A program made the translations under genes and the position numbers. A stretch of 64,000 nucleotides of DNA, taken from positions 124,001 to 188,000 of the forward strand of contig JANQSD010000019.1 of assembly GCA_028284225.1 (NCBI GenBank), written 5' to 3'. Within the stretch, counting starts at the first letter, position 1, and every line of letters starts with the position of its first letter. Below, piece after piece: positions 7,567 through 17,995 of this stretch. The notes beneath the pieces are model-generated. The model saw nothing but the letters and a program-made list of their open reading frames with translations. It ran no database searches and was not told the DNA's origin. Source of the stretch: Arenicellales bacterium. Lineage in GTDB: Bacteria > Pseudomonadota > Gammaproteobacteria > Arenicellales > JAHEKD01.

Positions 7567-9984
7567 ATGGTCAGACGTAGAAGAAAAACCAAAAAATCAA
7601 TCGGGCTATTTGGCCTTTTTGCCCGTCTTTTTTTTGTTATAGCCTTAGTCGGCGTGGTTATCGGTGGTTTTTGGCTGTATCAGTTAGATCGCCAGGTAGT
7701 TGCACAGTTTGAAGGTAGAAAATGGGCAGTACCGGCCCACGTTTATGCTCGGCCACAGGAAATTTACCCTGGTTTGAAGATGGATCGATCGGCCTTTGTT
7801 GATCAGTTGGAGCGATTGGGTTACAGGCGGGTTAGTGTTATTGACCGTATGGCCAGTTACCTGGTTGCTGAAAATTCTGTCAGTCTGGTGACTCGTCCTT
7901 ACAAGTTCTGGCAAGAGCAGCAACCTGATCTGGCCCTGCGGGTTGAGTTTAGCGCGGATCGTATCCGAACAATTGTCAATCTGCGTGATTCGTCGACTGT
8001 TTCAGTGTTTACATTGGAACCGCAATTAATCGGTAGTCTGCGCCCCGGACAACATGAAGACAGAGACCTGGTCAATATAAAAGAGGTGCCGCAGGATTTT
8101 ATTCTTACGTTATTGGCTACAGAGGATAGAAAATTTTTAAAACACTATGGTGTGGATTTTGTCGGTATTGCCAGAGCAATGGTGGCTAATATCAAGGCCG
8201 GGAGAGTGGTGCAGGGGGGCAGCACAATTACCCAGCAGCTGGTCAAGAATTTCTATTTAAGTTCTGAACGTACGATTAAACGTAAACTCAAGGAAATGGT
8301 CATGGCGCTATTGCTTGAGTTCCATTACGAGAAGTATCAAATCCTGGAAACGTATCTTAATGAAGTGTATCTGGGGCAGGCTGGAAACCGAGCGATTCAC
8401 GGTTTTGAATTAGCAAGCAAGTTCTATTTCGGGCGGCCGATGCGTGAGCTTGATACGCATGAATCGGCATTGTTGGTTGGCTTAATTAAAGGCCCATCTT
8501 ATTACAATCCGTTACGCAATCCTGAGCGAGCTACGACACGGCGAAATGTAGTCATTGACATTATGCAAGCTGAGAAAACCCTGTCACTGGAGCAGGCACA
8601 AAAATTAAAGCAAGCACCACTGGGGGTGAAAAAAAATACCATTATTCGTAAGAGTGCGCATCCCTCCTTTCTGGATCTAGTCAGGCGACAACTTGTTCAA
8701 CAATATGATGAGAACTTGTTGCAAAGTGAAGGAATGTCGATTTACACCACCATGGATTTGGTGATTCAGCAGGCTGCTGATAAAGCCCTCAAAGAGTCGA
8801 TAGAAAAAATCGAACAAAGTAGAAATCTTGAAAATGGAACGCTGCAAGGTGCAATTGTGGTGTTACGGGCCAGTAGCGGTGAAATTTTAGCCTTAACTGC
8901 TGATCGCGATACAGATTTTGCAGGTTTTAATCGAGCCCTGGATGCCAGGCGCTCAATTGGGTCATTGGTTAAGCCAGCTGTATATTTGGCTGCTTTCGAG
9001 CGATCAAGTCAGTATACCCTGATGAGTACAATTGCTGATTCACCATTGACCATAATTGATGATGCGGGTAAAAAATGGAGCCCCGGAAATTATGATAAAC
9101 AGCATCATGGCAATGTGACTCTGGTTGAGGCGTTAGCTCGATCCTACAATATTCCGGCAGTGCGTGTCGGGATGGATATAGGTGTGGATGCTGTGATTGA
9201 TACGATGCTGAAACTGGGTTTAACCTCCGAGATCAAGTCATTCCCATCGACGTTGCTCGGTGCCAGCCAACATACACCGCTGGAAGTTGCGCAAATGTTT
9301 CAGACTATCGCCAATGACGGGTTTAATTCACCGTTACGCGGTATTCTAACGGTGCAGTCTGCTGCTGATGAACCGCTCGAACGTTATCCACTTACCGTTC
9401 AGCGCGTTACTAGTGCGGCATCAAGCCATTTGTTAGATTTTGCCCTGAAAGAGGTTGTGAAATCAGGAACTGCACGTTCTATTGCCAGTCAATTTCCCAG
9501 TGATTATGGAATTGCAGGCAAAACCGGTACTACAAATGATTATCGTGATAGTTGGTTTGCAGGTTATAGTGGAGATATTGTGGCTGTGGTCTGGATGGGG
9601 CGTGATGATAATAAATCAATGGGGCTAACGGGAGCCAGTGGTGCTTTAAAAGTCTGGCAGGAATTGTTTAAGCAACTTCGCTTACGTGAATGGCCGGATG
9701 CACCGCCACCGGATGTAAATTATTTAAGTGTCAATAAATTGACCGGACTTAGAACCGAACCCGAATGTGAGTTAGCGGTTTCCATCCCATTCAGATCTGG
9801 AACAGAACCGTCTCAGTTTCAATCCTGTAATCAGGTGGTTGAATTGGAGTTGCCCGATATTATTTCAACGTTCGAAATGCCGGAAAAAGTAGAAAGCGTG
9901 GTTGATGAAGTTAAAGACTGGTTTCAAGTGCTGTTCGGCGGTTCCAATGAAGATAGACAGCCCACACAGACTGTAGACCGTTAA
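7567..9984 (+). CDS. mrcB: Bifunctional class A penicillin-binding protein 1b
   Basis: 805-residue peptidoglycan synthase. A short basic cytoplasmic tail and one membrane helix (~residues 14-38) precede a UB2H-like region, then a GT51 glycosyltransferase domain (catalytic E186 in EDRKF; VQGGSTITQQLVKN). The transpeptidase domain has the three penicillin-binding motifs: SLVK with nucleophile S466, SYN, and KTGT beginning at K652. It polymerises lipid II and cross-links peptides in the periplasm. The UB2H region and overall length favour PBP1b over PBP1a; the usual PBP1b activator LpoB is not in this window. Confidence 0.93.
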   Translation: MVRRRRKTKKSIGLFGLFARLFFVIALVGVVIGGFWLYQLDRQVVAQFEGRKWAVPAHVYARPQEIYPGLKMDRSAFVDQLERLGYRRVSVIDRMASYLVAENSVSLVTRPYKFWQEQQPDLALRVEFSADRIRTIVNLRDSSTVSVFTLEPQLIGSLRPGQHEDRDLVNIKEVPQDFILTLLATEDRKFLKHYGVDFVGIARAMVANIKAGRVVQGGSTITQQLVKNFYLSSERTIKRKLKEMVMALLLEFHYEKYQILETYLNEVYLGQAGNRAIHGFELASKFYFGRPMRELDTHESALLVGLIKGPSYYNPLRNPERATTRRNVVIDIMQAEKTLSLEQAQKLKQAPLGVKKNTIIRKSAHPSFLDLVRRQLVQQYDENLLQSEGMSIYTTMDLVIQQAADKALKESIEKIEQSRNLENGTLQGAIVVLRASSGEILALTADRDTDFAGFNRALDARRSIGSLVKPAVYLAAFERSSQYTLMSTIADSPLTIIDDAGKKWSPGNYDKQHHGNVTLVEALARSYNIPAVRVGMDIGVDAVIDTMLKLGLTSEIKSFPSTLLGASQHTPLEVAQMFQTIANDGFNSPLRGILTVQSAADEPLERYPLTVQRVTSAASSHLLDFALKEVVKSGTARSIASQFPSDYGIAGKTGTTNDYRDSWFAGYSGDIVAVVWMGRDDNKSMGLTGASGALKVWQELFKQLRLREWPDAPPPDVNYLSVNKLTGLRTEPECELAVSIPFRSGTEPSQFQSCNQVVELELPDIISTFEMPEKVESVVDEVKDWFQVLFGGSNEDRQPTQTVDR

Positions 9985-10154
9985 TCAGGATCGGTGCAGC
10001 TATTCTTCACTAACGTTATTTCGACTGCCGAATTTATTATTTAAATAAAGAATCGCATTAGCATCATCACCTGCTCTTTCAACCAAAGCCAGGCATTCTC
10101 CAACGTTCTTTTCTTCCTCGACTTGTTCATCAACAGACCCTAAAATACCGGCCC

Positions 10155-12638
10155 ATGGAAATACCAGAATATCAACCTAAGCAAATCGAGGCCGAAGTCC
10201 AGGAATACTGGCATCAGCAACAAAGCTTTAGAGTTACGGAAGACCCGGACAAAGAAAAATTTTACTGTTTATCCATGTTTCCTTATCCCAGTGGTCAGTT
10301 ACATATGGGGCATGTACGTAATTACACCATTGGCGATGTGATTTCACGCTATCAGCGCATGCAGGGTAAAAATGTTCTTCAACCTATGGGGTTTGATGCA
10401 TTTGGTCTGCCGGCTGAAAATGCCGCGATTAAAAATCAGGTTGCCCCGGCTGAGTGGACCTATCAAAACATGGCCTATATGAAAGAGCAGCTTAAACGGC
10501 TGGGTTATGGTTATGATTGGTCGCGTGAATTAGCAACTTGCAGACCTGACTATTACCGTTGGGAACAATGGCTGTTCACCAAACTGGTTGAAAAAGGCCT
10601 GGCCTACAAGAAAATGTCGGTAGTAAATTGGGATCCGGTTGATCAGACCGTATTGGCTAACGAACAGGTCATTGAGGGTAAAGGCTGGCGTTCTGGTGCA
10701 CCGGTAGAGCGCCGTGAAATTTCACAATGGTTTATTCGCATTACCGATTATGCAGAAGAATTACTGGCGGATATCGATAAGCTTGAGGGCTGGCCGGATG
10801 CAGTCAGAACCATGCAGCGCAACTGGATTGGTCGCTCGGAAGGTATAGAGATCGATTTTAAGACTGAGCAAGGACAAGCTGTTACCTGTTATACAACACG
10901 GCCGGATACGTTGCTGGGCGTTACCTTTATTGCTGTGGCGGCGGAGCACCCTCTGGCTAAACAAGCTGCACAGGGTAGCGAGGAAATTGCCAATTTTATT
11001 GAAGAATGCAAGCAGGTCGCCTCGGCTGAGGCTGAACTGGAGAAATTGGAAAAAAAGGGCAAACCACTGGGGATTCAAGTGATTCACTCGATTAGCGGTG
11101 AAAAGATTGACGTGTGGGTGGCTAATTTTGTGCTGATGGCCTATGGCACGGGTGCAGTAATGGCGGTGCCCGGACACGATCAACGTGACTGGGAATTTGC
11201 CACCAAACACAATCTTGACATCAAACCGGTTATTACCCCGGCCGATGGTTCACGGCTCGATATCAGCGAAGCAGCCTATACTGAATATGGGCTATGTATT
11301 AATTCCGGTGAATTTGACGGGCTGGATTACGAATCTGCATTTGCAGCAGTTGCTGACCACCTTGAGCAGCAATCATTGGGACGGCGACGGGTAAATTATC
11401 GTTTGCGTGACTGGGGCGTTTCCCGGCAACGTTATTGGGGCTGCCCGATTCCTGTGGTGTATGATGAACAGGAAAACGTCTATCCGGTTCCAGACGATGA
11501 TCTGCCGGTTGAATTGCCTGAAGATGTGGCTTTGAAAGGTGTAGGCAGCCCGTTGACCGATATGCCCGAATTCCTGCAAACTCATGTTCCAGGCGGTCAT
11601 GCACCGGCGACGCGGGAGACTGATACATTCGATACCTTTGTAGAATCGTCCTGGTATCACGCCAGATTTTGTTGCCCGGATTCTGATCAAGCAATGCTTG
11701 ATCAGCGAGCTAATTATTGGCTACCGGTTGATCAATATGTCGGTGGTGTAGAACATGCAGTATTGCATCTGCTTTATGCCCGCTTTTTTCACAAGTTAAT
11801 GCGTGATATTGGCTTAATTGACAGCGATGAACCGTTTACCCGTTTGTTAACACAGGGCATGGTGCTAAAAGATGGTGCGAAAATGTCCAAATCCAAAGGC
11901 AATACCGTTGATCCACAGGCAATGATTGATCAATATGGTGCCGATACAGTACGTTTATTTGTGATGTTCGCCTCACCACCGGAGCAAGCACTGGAGTGGA
12001 ACGATGATGCGGTCGCTGGTGCGAATAGATTTTTGCGGCGGTTATGGAATTCGGTTCATAGCAACCATGATTACTTTCAAGCAGCAAGTGATTTGATTCA
12101 GTTTGATCAGGCCGGTCAGGCAAGGTGGTTAAGCCTTCCACAATCCGAGTCGGCAAAAGCATTAAGATTGGTCGTTCACCAGCTGTTGCAACGTATCCAG
12201 CGTGATTATGCCAAGCATCACTTTAATACTGTGATTGCCGCTTGTATGGAAATGACTAATGCTATCGAAAAAGCAGATCAAACTGAGCCTGAACAAGCAG
12301 CGGTTTGTTATGAGGCGTTGACTGTTATTACTAAAGTTTTAGCACCCATTGCACCGCATATTACTCATGTGATTTGGCAGAGACTGGCCGGGACGACTGA
12401 ATTGATCGATGCCGGCTGGCCGCAGGTGGATGAACAAGCATTAGTCAGTGACAGTATTGAATACGTGATTCAAGTTAACGGTAAGCTCAGAGGGCATCTA
12501 AAGGTGGCGTCTTCTGCCAGTAAAGACGAGGTTGAAAAGCTGGTTATAGACGATCCGGCAGTAAAACGCTATACACAGGACAAGCCGATCAGGAAAATCA
12601 TTGTCGTTCCGGGGCGTTTAGTTAACGTAGTCTGCTAA
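10155..12638 (+). CDS. leuS: Leucyl-tRNA synthetase
   Basis: 827-residue class I synthetase that charges tRNA-Leu. Signature HMGH at residues 50-53, editing (CP1) domain with [12 protein letters not shown] and the [15 protein letters not shown] segment, and KMSKS at 576-580. Length and order match bacterial LeuS. The ATG at 10155 gives the usual [15 protein letters not shown] opening. The leader of about 170 nt upstream has no leader peptide that I could recognise. It is followed by lptE and holA in the usual gammaproteobacterial order. Confidence 0.97.
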   Translation: MEIPEYQPKQIEAEVQEYWHQQQSFRVTEDPDKEKFYCLSMFPYPSGQLHMGHVRNYTIGDVISRYQRMQGKNVLQPMGFDAFGLPAENAAIKNQVAPAEWTYQNMAYMKEQLKRLGYGYDWSRELATCRPDYYRWEQWLFTKLVEKGLAYKKMSVVNWDPVDQTVLANEQVIEGKGWRSGAPVERREISQWFIRITDYAEELLADIDKLEGWPDAVRTMQRNWIGRSEGIEIDFKTEQGQAVTCYTTRPDTLLGVTFIAVAAEHPLAKQAAQGSEEIANFIEECKQVASAEAELEKLEKKGKPLGIQVIHSISGEKIDVWVANFVLMAYGTGAVMAVPGHDQRDWEFATKHNLDIKPVITPADGSRLDISEAAYTEYGLCINSGEFDGLDYESAFAAVADHLEQQSLGRRRVNYRLRDWGVSRQRYWGCPIPVVYDEQENVYPVPDDDLPVELPEDVALKGVGSPLTDMPEFLQTHVPGGHAPATRETDTFDTFVESSWYHARFCCPDSDQAMLDQRANYWLPVDQYVGGVEHAVLHLLYARFFHKLMRDIGLIDSDEPFTRLLTQGMVLKDGAKMSKSKGNTVDPQAMIDQYGADTVRLFVMFASPPEQALEWNDDAVAGANRFLRRLWNSVHSNHDYFQAASDLIQFDQAGQARWLSLPQSESAKALRLVVHQLLQRIQRDYAKHHFNTVIAACMEMTNAIEKADQTEPEQAAVCYEALTVITKVLAPIAPHITHVIWQRLAGTTELIDAGWPQVDEQALVSDSIEYVIQVNGKLRGHLKVASSASKDEVEKLVIDDPAVKRYTQDKPIRKIIVVPGRLVNVVC

Positions 12639-12702
12639 TTTTGCCCACTTATTGAATCACATCAGGTTATAATTTGGTTGAAACGGATAAACAGGTAAAA
12701 AA

Positions 12703-13266
12703 ATGATTAAACGCATTACCATTATTTTACTTAGTAGTGTGCTTTTAAGCTCATGCGGCTTCCATTTGCGTGGCAAATACGAATATGCACCCGAGTTAAA
12801 TCCAATCGCTATTGTCAGTGAAGACAGGGATTTTATTTACGAACTCGAAGAAGTATTTGATTTTAGCGATCTGGAGGTTGCGGATTCGATTGCTGGTTCG
12901 AACGCTATTTTGGAATTTACCACTGAGGAATACGAAAGAAAACCGGTTACGCTTGATGAGCGTGGCCGTGCAACCCGATACCGGCTCCAGTACACTGCAC
13001 GTTATCGAGTTATGACTCGATCTGGTGATGCACTGTTAAGGCGTGGTTCGACTACCGCTAGTCGTATTCTGGACTATGATTCTTCTCAGGTTTTACAAGC
13101 TGACAGTGAAGAGGAATTCCTGCGCGAAGAAATGTACGAAGACATGGCTCAAGCCGTTGCCCGGCGTTTAGCAAGGGTAACGGGAGAAATTGTTGCTACA
13201 GCAGAAGAAATGCAAGAATATGAGGCCGAAATCAGACTTTATGAGCAGGAAACAGAATCGGAATAA
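12703..13266 (+). CDS. lptE: LPS-assembly lipoprotein LptE
   Basis: 187 residues with a lipoprotein signal ending LLSSC (C18) and the characteristic GFHLRG start of the mature protein. LptE is the outer-membrane lipoprotein that plugs the LptD barrel and helps insert lipopolysaccharide. Its place between leuS and holA is the conserved one. The C-terminal tail is strongly acidic (EAEIRLYEQETESE). Confidence 0.93.
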   Translation: MIKRITIILLSSVLLSSCGFHLRGKYEYAPELNPIAIVSEDRDFIYELEEVFDFSDLEVADSIAGSNAILEFTTEEYERKPVTLDERGRATRYRLQYTARYRVMTRSGDALLRRGSTTASRILDYDSSQVLQADSEEEFLREEMYEDMAQAVARRLARVTGEIVATAEEMQEYEAEIRLYEQETESE

Positions 13267-13297
13267 TCCCGGGGTACTGGTACAGACCCTAGTGTAA

Positions 13298-14326
13298 ATG
13301 CAATTAAAGTTACACGAGCTAAACTCGCATTTTAAAACAGATTTAGCACCGGTTTATTTGTTTCACGGTGCTGAGCCGCTACTCATAGAGGACTCAGCTA
13401 ATCTGCTGCGTCAGGTGCTTAAGCAAAAAGGCTTTGCTGAACGTATTATCTTTACTATGGAAGCTGGTTTTGACTGGCCGCGTTTCGCCGGTGAATTTGA
13501 TAGCATGTCATTATTCGCGCAACAAAAACTAATCGAGTTGCGGCTACCAACAGGCAAACCAGGCACTAAAGGGGCGGAAATTTTAGCTGAAATAGCTGCA
13601 AATTCTGTGGCCGATACCGTTTTGTTGATTCTGGCCGGCAAGCTTGAAGCGGGTGTTAAAAACACTAAATGGGTTAAAAGTATTTCCCAGCACGGTGTCA
13701 TGGTTGAGCATTATGCAGTCTTGCCCAATCAATTATTGAGTTGGATTTCTAATCGTGCCCGACATTATCAATTATCGATTAATAATGATGCCAGCCGTCT
13801 GCTGGCTTACTATCTGGAAGGGAACCTTTTAGCCATTGATCAAGAACTGAAGAAATTTGCATTAGTATCTGAGGGTGAATCGGTCACCATACAGATGATT
13901 CAACAAGGAGTGGAAGATAGCGCCCGTTTCAGCATTTACGCATTGATTGATTCGGCTATCGCAGGTAATTTAAGGCGCGCGTTAAGAATGCTGACCAGTC
14001 TTCGATCAGAAGGCACAGAACCTGTGCTGATCAACTGGGCGCTGGCCAGAGAAACTCGCAGCCTGTTAGAAATGTCGAGTGATATTGATCAGGGTAAACA
14101 TATATCTCAAGTACTCAAACAGTATAGAGTCTGGAATAATAGAGCTGGTATCGTCGAATCAGCGCTCAGGCGATTAACTGTTGCACAGTGGCGACAAGTT
14201 CACCGCAGGGCAGCGACGATGGACCGTATGATAAAAGGTCGGGAATCGACCACAATGAAGGCAGATATTTGGACAGAATATGAGAGAATAATCGCTTGTC
14301 TATGTGGAGTGACCACAACATGTTAG
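13298..14326 (+). CDS. holA: DNA polymerase III subunit delta
   Basis: 342-residue clamp-loader subunit that opens the beta clamp. It opens with [18 protein letters not shown], the remnant nucleotide-binding fold of HolA, and has the C-terminal helical domain with [12 protein letters not shown], as in the family. It lies 31 nt after lptE; its end overlaps the start region of proA. Confidence 0.92.
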   Translation: MQLKLHELNSHFKTDLAPVYLFHGAEPLLIEDSANLLRQVLKQKGFAERIIFTMEAGFDWPRFAGEFDSMSLFAQQKLIELRLPTGKPGTKGAEILAEIAANSVADTVLLILAGKLEAGVKNTKWVKSISQHGVMVEHYAVLPNQLLSWISNRARHYQLSINNDASRLLAYYLEGNLLAIDQELKKFALVSEGESVTIQMIQQGVEDSARFSIYALIDSAIAGNLRRALRMLTSLRSEGTEPVLINWALARETRSLLEMSSDIDQGKHISQVLKQYRVWNNRAGIVESALRRLTVAQWRQVHRRAATMDRMIKGRESTTMKADIWTEYERIIACLCGVTTTC

Positions 14327-15597
14327 CAGAAGATAAAACTAAAGAATTAGATGACTATATTTGTGAGCTTGGAAAAAATGCCAAGCTGGCAGCACGTCAG
14401 ATTGCCAAAGCAACTACCCAGCAGAAGAATCAGGCATTGACTGAGATTGCCAATGCACTGGAAAACGCTGAGCAACAAATCATCCAGGCCAACCAAATGG
14501 ATTTGCAGGCAGGTCAGGCTAATAATCTTGAGCCGGCATTGCTGGACAGATTGGAATTAACCCCCGCCCGTATTGCCACCATGATTGACGGGCTCAGGCA
14601 AATCATCATGTTATCTGACCCTGTGGGTCAGATTAGTGATATGAGTTATCAGCCAAGTGGGATAAAGGTTGGCAAAATGCGTATTCCATTAGGGGTGATT
14701 GGTATTATTTACGAATCACGGCCTAATGTAACCATTGACGCAGCGGCCCTATGCCTTAAGTCCGGTAACGCTGCGATTTTAAGAGGTGGTTCCGAAGCAT
14801 TTCACTCTAATCAGGCCTTGGCTAAATGTATCAGCAAAGGGTTAGCGCAAGCAGGATTGCCGGAATCAGTGGTGCAGGTCATTGATACGACTGATCGTAA
14901 TGTCGTGGGTGGACTGCTTAGGTTATCGGATTATGTGGATATTATCATTCCGCGTGGCGGCCGCAGCTTGATCGAGCGCGTCAGCAGCGAATCAACCATT
15001 CCAGTTATTAAGCATCTGGATGGTAATTGTCATGTTTACATTGATGAAGATGCTGATAATGATAAGGCCATCGCCGTAGCCTACAATGCCAAAGCACGCC
15101 GCTATGGTATTTGTGGGGCGATGGAAACATTATTAGTGGCAGAACCAAAAGCAGCAGAAGTTTTGCCTAGCTTGATTGAAAAGTATCAGCAAAAGGATAT
15201 TGAGCTGCGCGGTTGTGATAAAACTCGCCAACAGGGTGAAAATATAACTGCAGCAACTGAGCAGGATTGGTATACCGAATTTCATGGTCCGATTCTGGCA
15301 ATCAGGGTCGTTGAGGATGTGGATCAGGCGATTGAGCATATTGAAATATATGGTTCGCATCATACCGACTCAATCATCACCGAAAATATGTCGCATGCAA
15401 ATCGCTTTATGACCGAAGTCGATTCAAGTTCAGTGATGGTCAATGCTTCAACCCAGTTTGCTGATGGTTATGAATATGGATTAGGTGCGGAAATTGGTAT
15501 CAGTACTAATAAGCTTCACGTGCGTGGCCCGGTGGGCCTTGAAGGCTTAACTACTCAAAAGTTTATTGTGATTGGCGATGGGCATATCCGACCTTAA
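14320..15597 (+). CDS. proA: Gamma-glutamyl phosphate reductase
   Basis: Proline pathway enzyme reducing glutamyl-5-phosphate to the semialdehyde with NADPH. An aldehyde-dehydrogenase-like fold with the ProA segments [20 protein letters not shown] and the catalytic-cysteine loop [13 protein letters not shown]. The ATG at 14320 is preferred to TTG 14296 or ATG 14302 because a GGAG lies 10 nt upstream and the protein then has normal length (425 residues). It overlaps the holA end by 7 nt; insertion of proA between holA and nadD is common in this group. Confidence 0.93.
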   Translation: MLAEDKTKELDDYICELGKNAKLAARQIAKATTQQKNQALTEIANALENAEQQIIQANQMDLQAGQANNLEPALLDRLELTPARIATMIDGLRQIIMLSDPVGQISDMSYQPSGIKVGKMRIPLGVIGIIYESRPNVTIDAAALCLKSGNAAILRGGSEAFHSNQALAKCISKGLAQAGLPESVVQVIDTTDRNVVGGLLRLSDYVDIIIPRGGRSLIERVSSESTIPVIKHLDGNCHVYIDEDADNDKAIAVAYNAKARRYGICGAMETLLVAEPKAAEVLPSLIEKYQQKDIELRGCDKTRQQGENITAATEQDWYTEFHGPILAIRVVEDVDQAIEHIEIYGSHHTDSIITENMSHANRFMTEVDSSSVMVNASTQFADGYEYGLGAEIGISTNKLHVRGPVGLEGLTTQKFIVIGDGHIRP

Positions 15598-15662
15598 GGG
15601 ATTTTAACGATTGTCTTCCCGAGCACCCAAACGGGTATAAACTTGTCAAGAGATCTTACTGA

Positions 15663-16322
15663 CTGAATCAAGGTTTCGCGGAAATTAGTACTGAATCAAT
15701 TAAATTAATCGGAATTTTTGGGGGCACATTCGACCCGATCCATAACGGGCACCTCAAAAGTGTTCTGTCATTGTTCGACGAGTTGAAGTTTGACCGTATT
15801 CATTTGTTGCCCAGTGCAACACCGCCACATCGCTCACCAACACTATCCAGTGCACAGCACCGATTGGAAATGGTAAAACTGGCAACAGAACCTTATCCGC
15901 AGTTGCTAATAGATGACAGAGAATGCAAGCGTCAGGGTAAATCCTATACGATTGATACCTTAGCTTCATTTCGCAATGAATTTCCACAAAATCCACTGGC
16001 ATTTATTACCGGCATGGATGCTTATCTTGATATTCCAAACTGGAAGCAATGGCAGGATTATCTTGAATATGTGCATATTTGTGTGATGCGAAGACCGGGC
16101 TACGAGTTCGAACCATCCTGGGGCGATGAGTTTGTTGCCTGTTGCCAGGATGAGCTAAAACACAAAAGCCAGGGATTGATTTATTTTGCCAACAGCGAGC
16201 TTGTAGATATATCATCCACTCAAATACGTGAAAAACTTAAAACCGGGCAAAGTGCCAATGCAGAATTGCCGGTCGATGTCATCAATTACATTATCGAAAA
16301 CGAACTTTATGCAAACACCTGA
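15663..16322 (+). CDS. nadD: Nicotinate-nucleotide adenylyltransferase, non-canonical start
   Basis: NadD converts nicotinate mononucleotide to deamido-NAD. The dinucleotide-binding motif GIFGGTFDPIHNGH is encoded from about 15711, and the C-terminal ISSTQIREKL is present, so the fold is complete. In frame, however, there is no ATG, GTG or TTG between the stop at 15660 and the motif; the next standard start (TTG 15771) would delete the nucleotide-binding strand. Candidate starts are CTG 15663 (used here, with AAGAG about 10 nt upstream), ATT 15684 or ATT 15699. It overlaps rsfS by 14 nt. Confidence 0.85.
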   Translation: MNQGFAEISTESIKLIGIFGGTFDPIHNGHLKSVLSLFDELKFDRIHLLPSATPPHRSPTLSSAQHRLEMVKLATEPYPQLLIDDRECKRQGKSYTIDTLASFRNEFPQNPLAFITGMDAYLDIPNWKQWQDYLEYVHICVMRRPGYEFEPSWGDEFVACCQDELKHKSQGLIYFANSELVDISSTQIREKLKTGQSANAELPVDVINYIIENELYANT

Positions 16323-16677
16323 ACAATTGAAAGACTTAATCTGTGAAGCATTAGACGATATCCAGGCTCAGGATATCAAAGTGCTTGAAGTCACAGAAAT
16401 TTCCAGTTTTACTGATTATATGATCATTGCTACTGGTCGCTCTGATCGCCATGTTAAAGCGGTAGCCGATGCAGTGATGGAAAAATTGCTTGAGCAGCAA
16501 ATAAAGCCGATCGGCAAAGAAGGCATTGATACTGCACAATGGGTTCTGCTGGACTTCGATGATGCTATTGTCCATGTTATGCGTCAGGAAACCCGGGAAT
16601 TTTATGATCTTGAAGGTTTATGGGGCGAAGAAGTAAAGCGATTGGTTAGTCAGCATCGGGAAAAGGATGGGCAATGA
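16309..16677 (+). CDS. rsfS: Ribosomal silencing factor RsfS
   Basis: 122 residues, DUF143/Iojap family, which binds uL14 and blocks subunit joining when nutrients are scarce. Diagnostic segments are SSFTDYMIIATGRSDRHV, WVLLDFDDAIVHVM and the end FYDLEGLWG. The ATG at 16309, inside the nadD tail, gives the usual MQTPEQLKDL-type start; upstream in-frame starts add an atypical extension. The gene that usually follows, rlmH, is absent; an intergenic repeat starts at the stop codon. Confidence 0.93.
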   Translation: MQTPEQLKDLICEALDDIQAQDIKVLEVTEISSFTDYMIIATGRSDRHVKAVADAVMEKLLEQQIKPIGKEGIDTAQWVLLDFDDAIVHVMRQETREFYDLEGLWGEEVKRLVSQHREKDGQ

Positions 16678-16790
16678 TTCGCAGTTCGGCAATTCAGATT
16701 AGCGTTGATCTAGTTCACCGGGAAATGAAACCGTGCTTGAGAAAAGAATACCTGTCCCGGGACCTCCATGAGAAGTTACGGTTAATTAGG
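16674..16790. repeat. Partial copy of a mosaic intergenic repeat
   Basis: Starting at the rsfS stop, attcgcagttcggca...cag (16677 onward) closely matches two copies at 21634 and 21798, followed by the shared accgggaaatgaaac stretch. Further right, gtcccgggacctccatgag (about 16754-16772) matches the reverse complement of a module at about 58478-58500. It fills the gap between the convergent rsfS and dehydrogenase genes. A 55-codon open frame (16674-16841) runs through it, overlapping the rsfS stop, but probably only reflects repeat sequence. Confidence 0.6.
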
Positions 16791-16793
16791 AGA

Positions 16794-16812
16794 CCCCGTG
16801 ACGAGCACGGGG
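16794..16812. terminator. Hairpin between convergent rsfS and dehydrogenase genes
   Basis: ccccgtg (16794-16800), loop acgag, cacgggg (16806-16812): a perfect 7-bp GC-rich stem, followed by ggcagg-aaaaaa-ccttgcc. The position between convergent genes suits a bidirectional terminator, although no clean run of T follows on the plus side. Confidence 0.45.
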
Positions 16813-16844
16813 CAGGGCAGGAAAAAACCTTGCCTTACTAAGAC

Positions 16845-17993
16845 TCACTCACTCAACCAACTCCCATCCATTTCATCAAAGCTCAAACAACCGATCTGCT
16901 GTAGTGTACGGGTGATTTCATCACGGAAGATTTCAATGACCTGGTTGGCGCCTTTTTTACCCATTGCACCCATACCATAAAAAAACGACCGGCCGGAAAA
17001 GGCCATTTGTGCGCCCAGAGCTTTAGCGCGCACTACGTCAAGTCCGGTGCGAACACCGCTGTCGATCATGATGGTGAGTTTTTCATGGGCGTATTCAGGT
17101 AATTGCTTGAGACTGGCTATCGAAGTGGGTCCCGCATCTAATTGTCGAGCACCATGATTGGAAACGATAATACCATCAACACCATAATCGATGGATTCTT
17201 CAACATTGCGTTGGTCCTGGATGCCTTTGAGAATCAAAGGCCCATCCCATAAATCACGCACCATCTTGACACGATCAAGGGTGACACCGGCCTGAGTAAA
17301 GCTACTAATAAATTGTGCCAAGCCCTCGTTAGTATCTTTGCGATATTTGAGCACATTCACGAAGTCCGGTTGACCATGACGTAATGTTTCAATAGACCAA
17401 ATCGGATGAATCATGCTTTGCCAGATGATATTAGGCGTAAGTTTAAAGGGTAACTTAAGTCCGTTTCTAAGTTCTCGATTGCGTTTGGCTCCTACTGGAA
17501 TATCCAGTGTAATGACCAGTGCATTGAATCCTGCCTGTTTAACGTTCTGGATCAATTCTTTAGCTACCTCTATATCATTGGGCATATAAAGCTGAAACCA
17601 GCATACATCAGGTGCTGCTCGTGCAATTTCGTTTAGATCAGTGGTGCTAAATGTGCTCAGGATATAAGGAATGTTGGCCTTTTGTGCAGCTGTTGCCAGC
17701 GCCAGTTCAGCACCCGGCCACATCATATTACCCAGGCCAACCGGTGGGACACCAAATGGAATATCATAACGTTTGCCGAAGATTTCGGTACTGATATCGA
17801 CTGAGCTGACATCGGTCAAATAACGAGGGGTTAATTCAATTTCATGAAAAGCTTGTCGATTGCGCTGCTTACCCACTTCATCATCTATGCCGGCATTGAC
17901 ATAATCGTAGGCGAAATTTGGAATACGTCTTTTTGCCCTGCGCTTTAAATCAGCAATTCCAGGGTAGCGGGTATCGTATTTAAGTGAACTCAT
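16845..17993 (-). CDS. FMN-dependent alpha-hydroxyacid dehydrogenase (LldD family)
   Basis: 382 residues in the L-lactate dehydrogenase/glycolate oxidase family: FMN-binding N-terminal barrel strands (PFGVPPVGLGNMMWPGAE), K256 in LILKGIQ, catalytic H280 in SNHGARQLD, and DSGVRTGLDVVRAKALGA. It would oxidise a 2-hydroxy acid to the keto acid using FMN. The third catalytic-loop residue is Ala where many members have Gly (SNHGGRQLD). It is last in a minus-strand run after the B2-like and MFS genes (2 nt gap), so its substrate may be a product of that system rather than free lactate; the family also includes the peptide-cofactor enzyme MftD. Confidence 0.85.
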   Translation of the reverse strand: MSSLKYDTRYPGIADLKRRAKRRIPNFAYDYVNAGIDDEVGKQRNRQAFHEIELTPRYLTDVSSVDISTEIFGKRYDIPFGVPPVGLGNMMWPGAELALATAAQKANIPYILSTFSTTDLNEIARAAPDVCWFQLYMPNDIEVAKELIQNVKQAGFNALVITLDIPVGAKRNRELRNGLKLPFKLTPNIIWQSMIHPIWSIETLRHGQPDFVNVLKYRKDTNEGLAQFISSFTQAGVTLDRVKMVRDLWDGPLILKGIQDQRNVEESIDYGVDGIIVSNHGARQLDAGPTSIASLKQLPEYAHEKLTIMIDSGVRTGLDVVRAKALGAQMAFSGRSFFYGMGAMGKKGANQVIEIFRDEITRTLQQIGCLSFDEMDGSWLSE

Positions 17994-17995
17994 TT

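Noticed and set aside
9985-10154. A minus-strand open frame of about 45 codons ending near 10010, upstream of leuS.
   Set aside because: It has no ATG, GTG or TTG start and no recognisable family; plausible residues alone do not support a gene.
11299-11694. Long minus-strand frame inside leuS.
   Set aside because: It is a shadow of the leuS codons; no start context, family or conservation signal.
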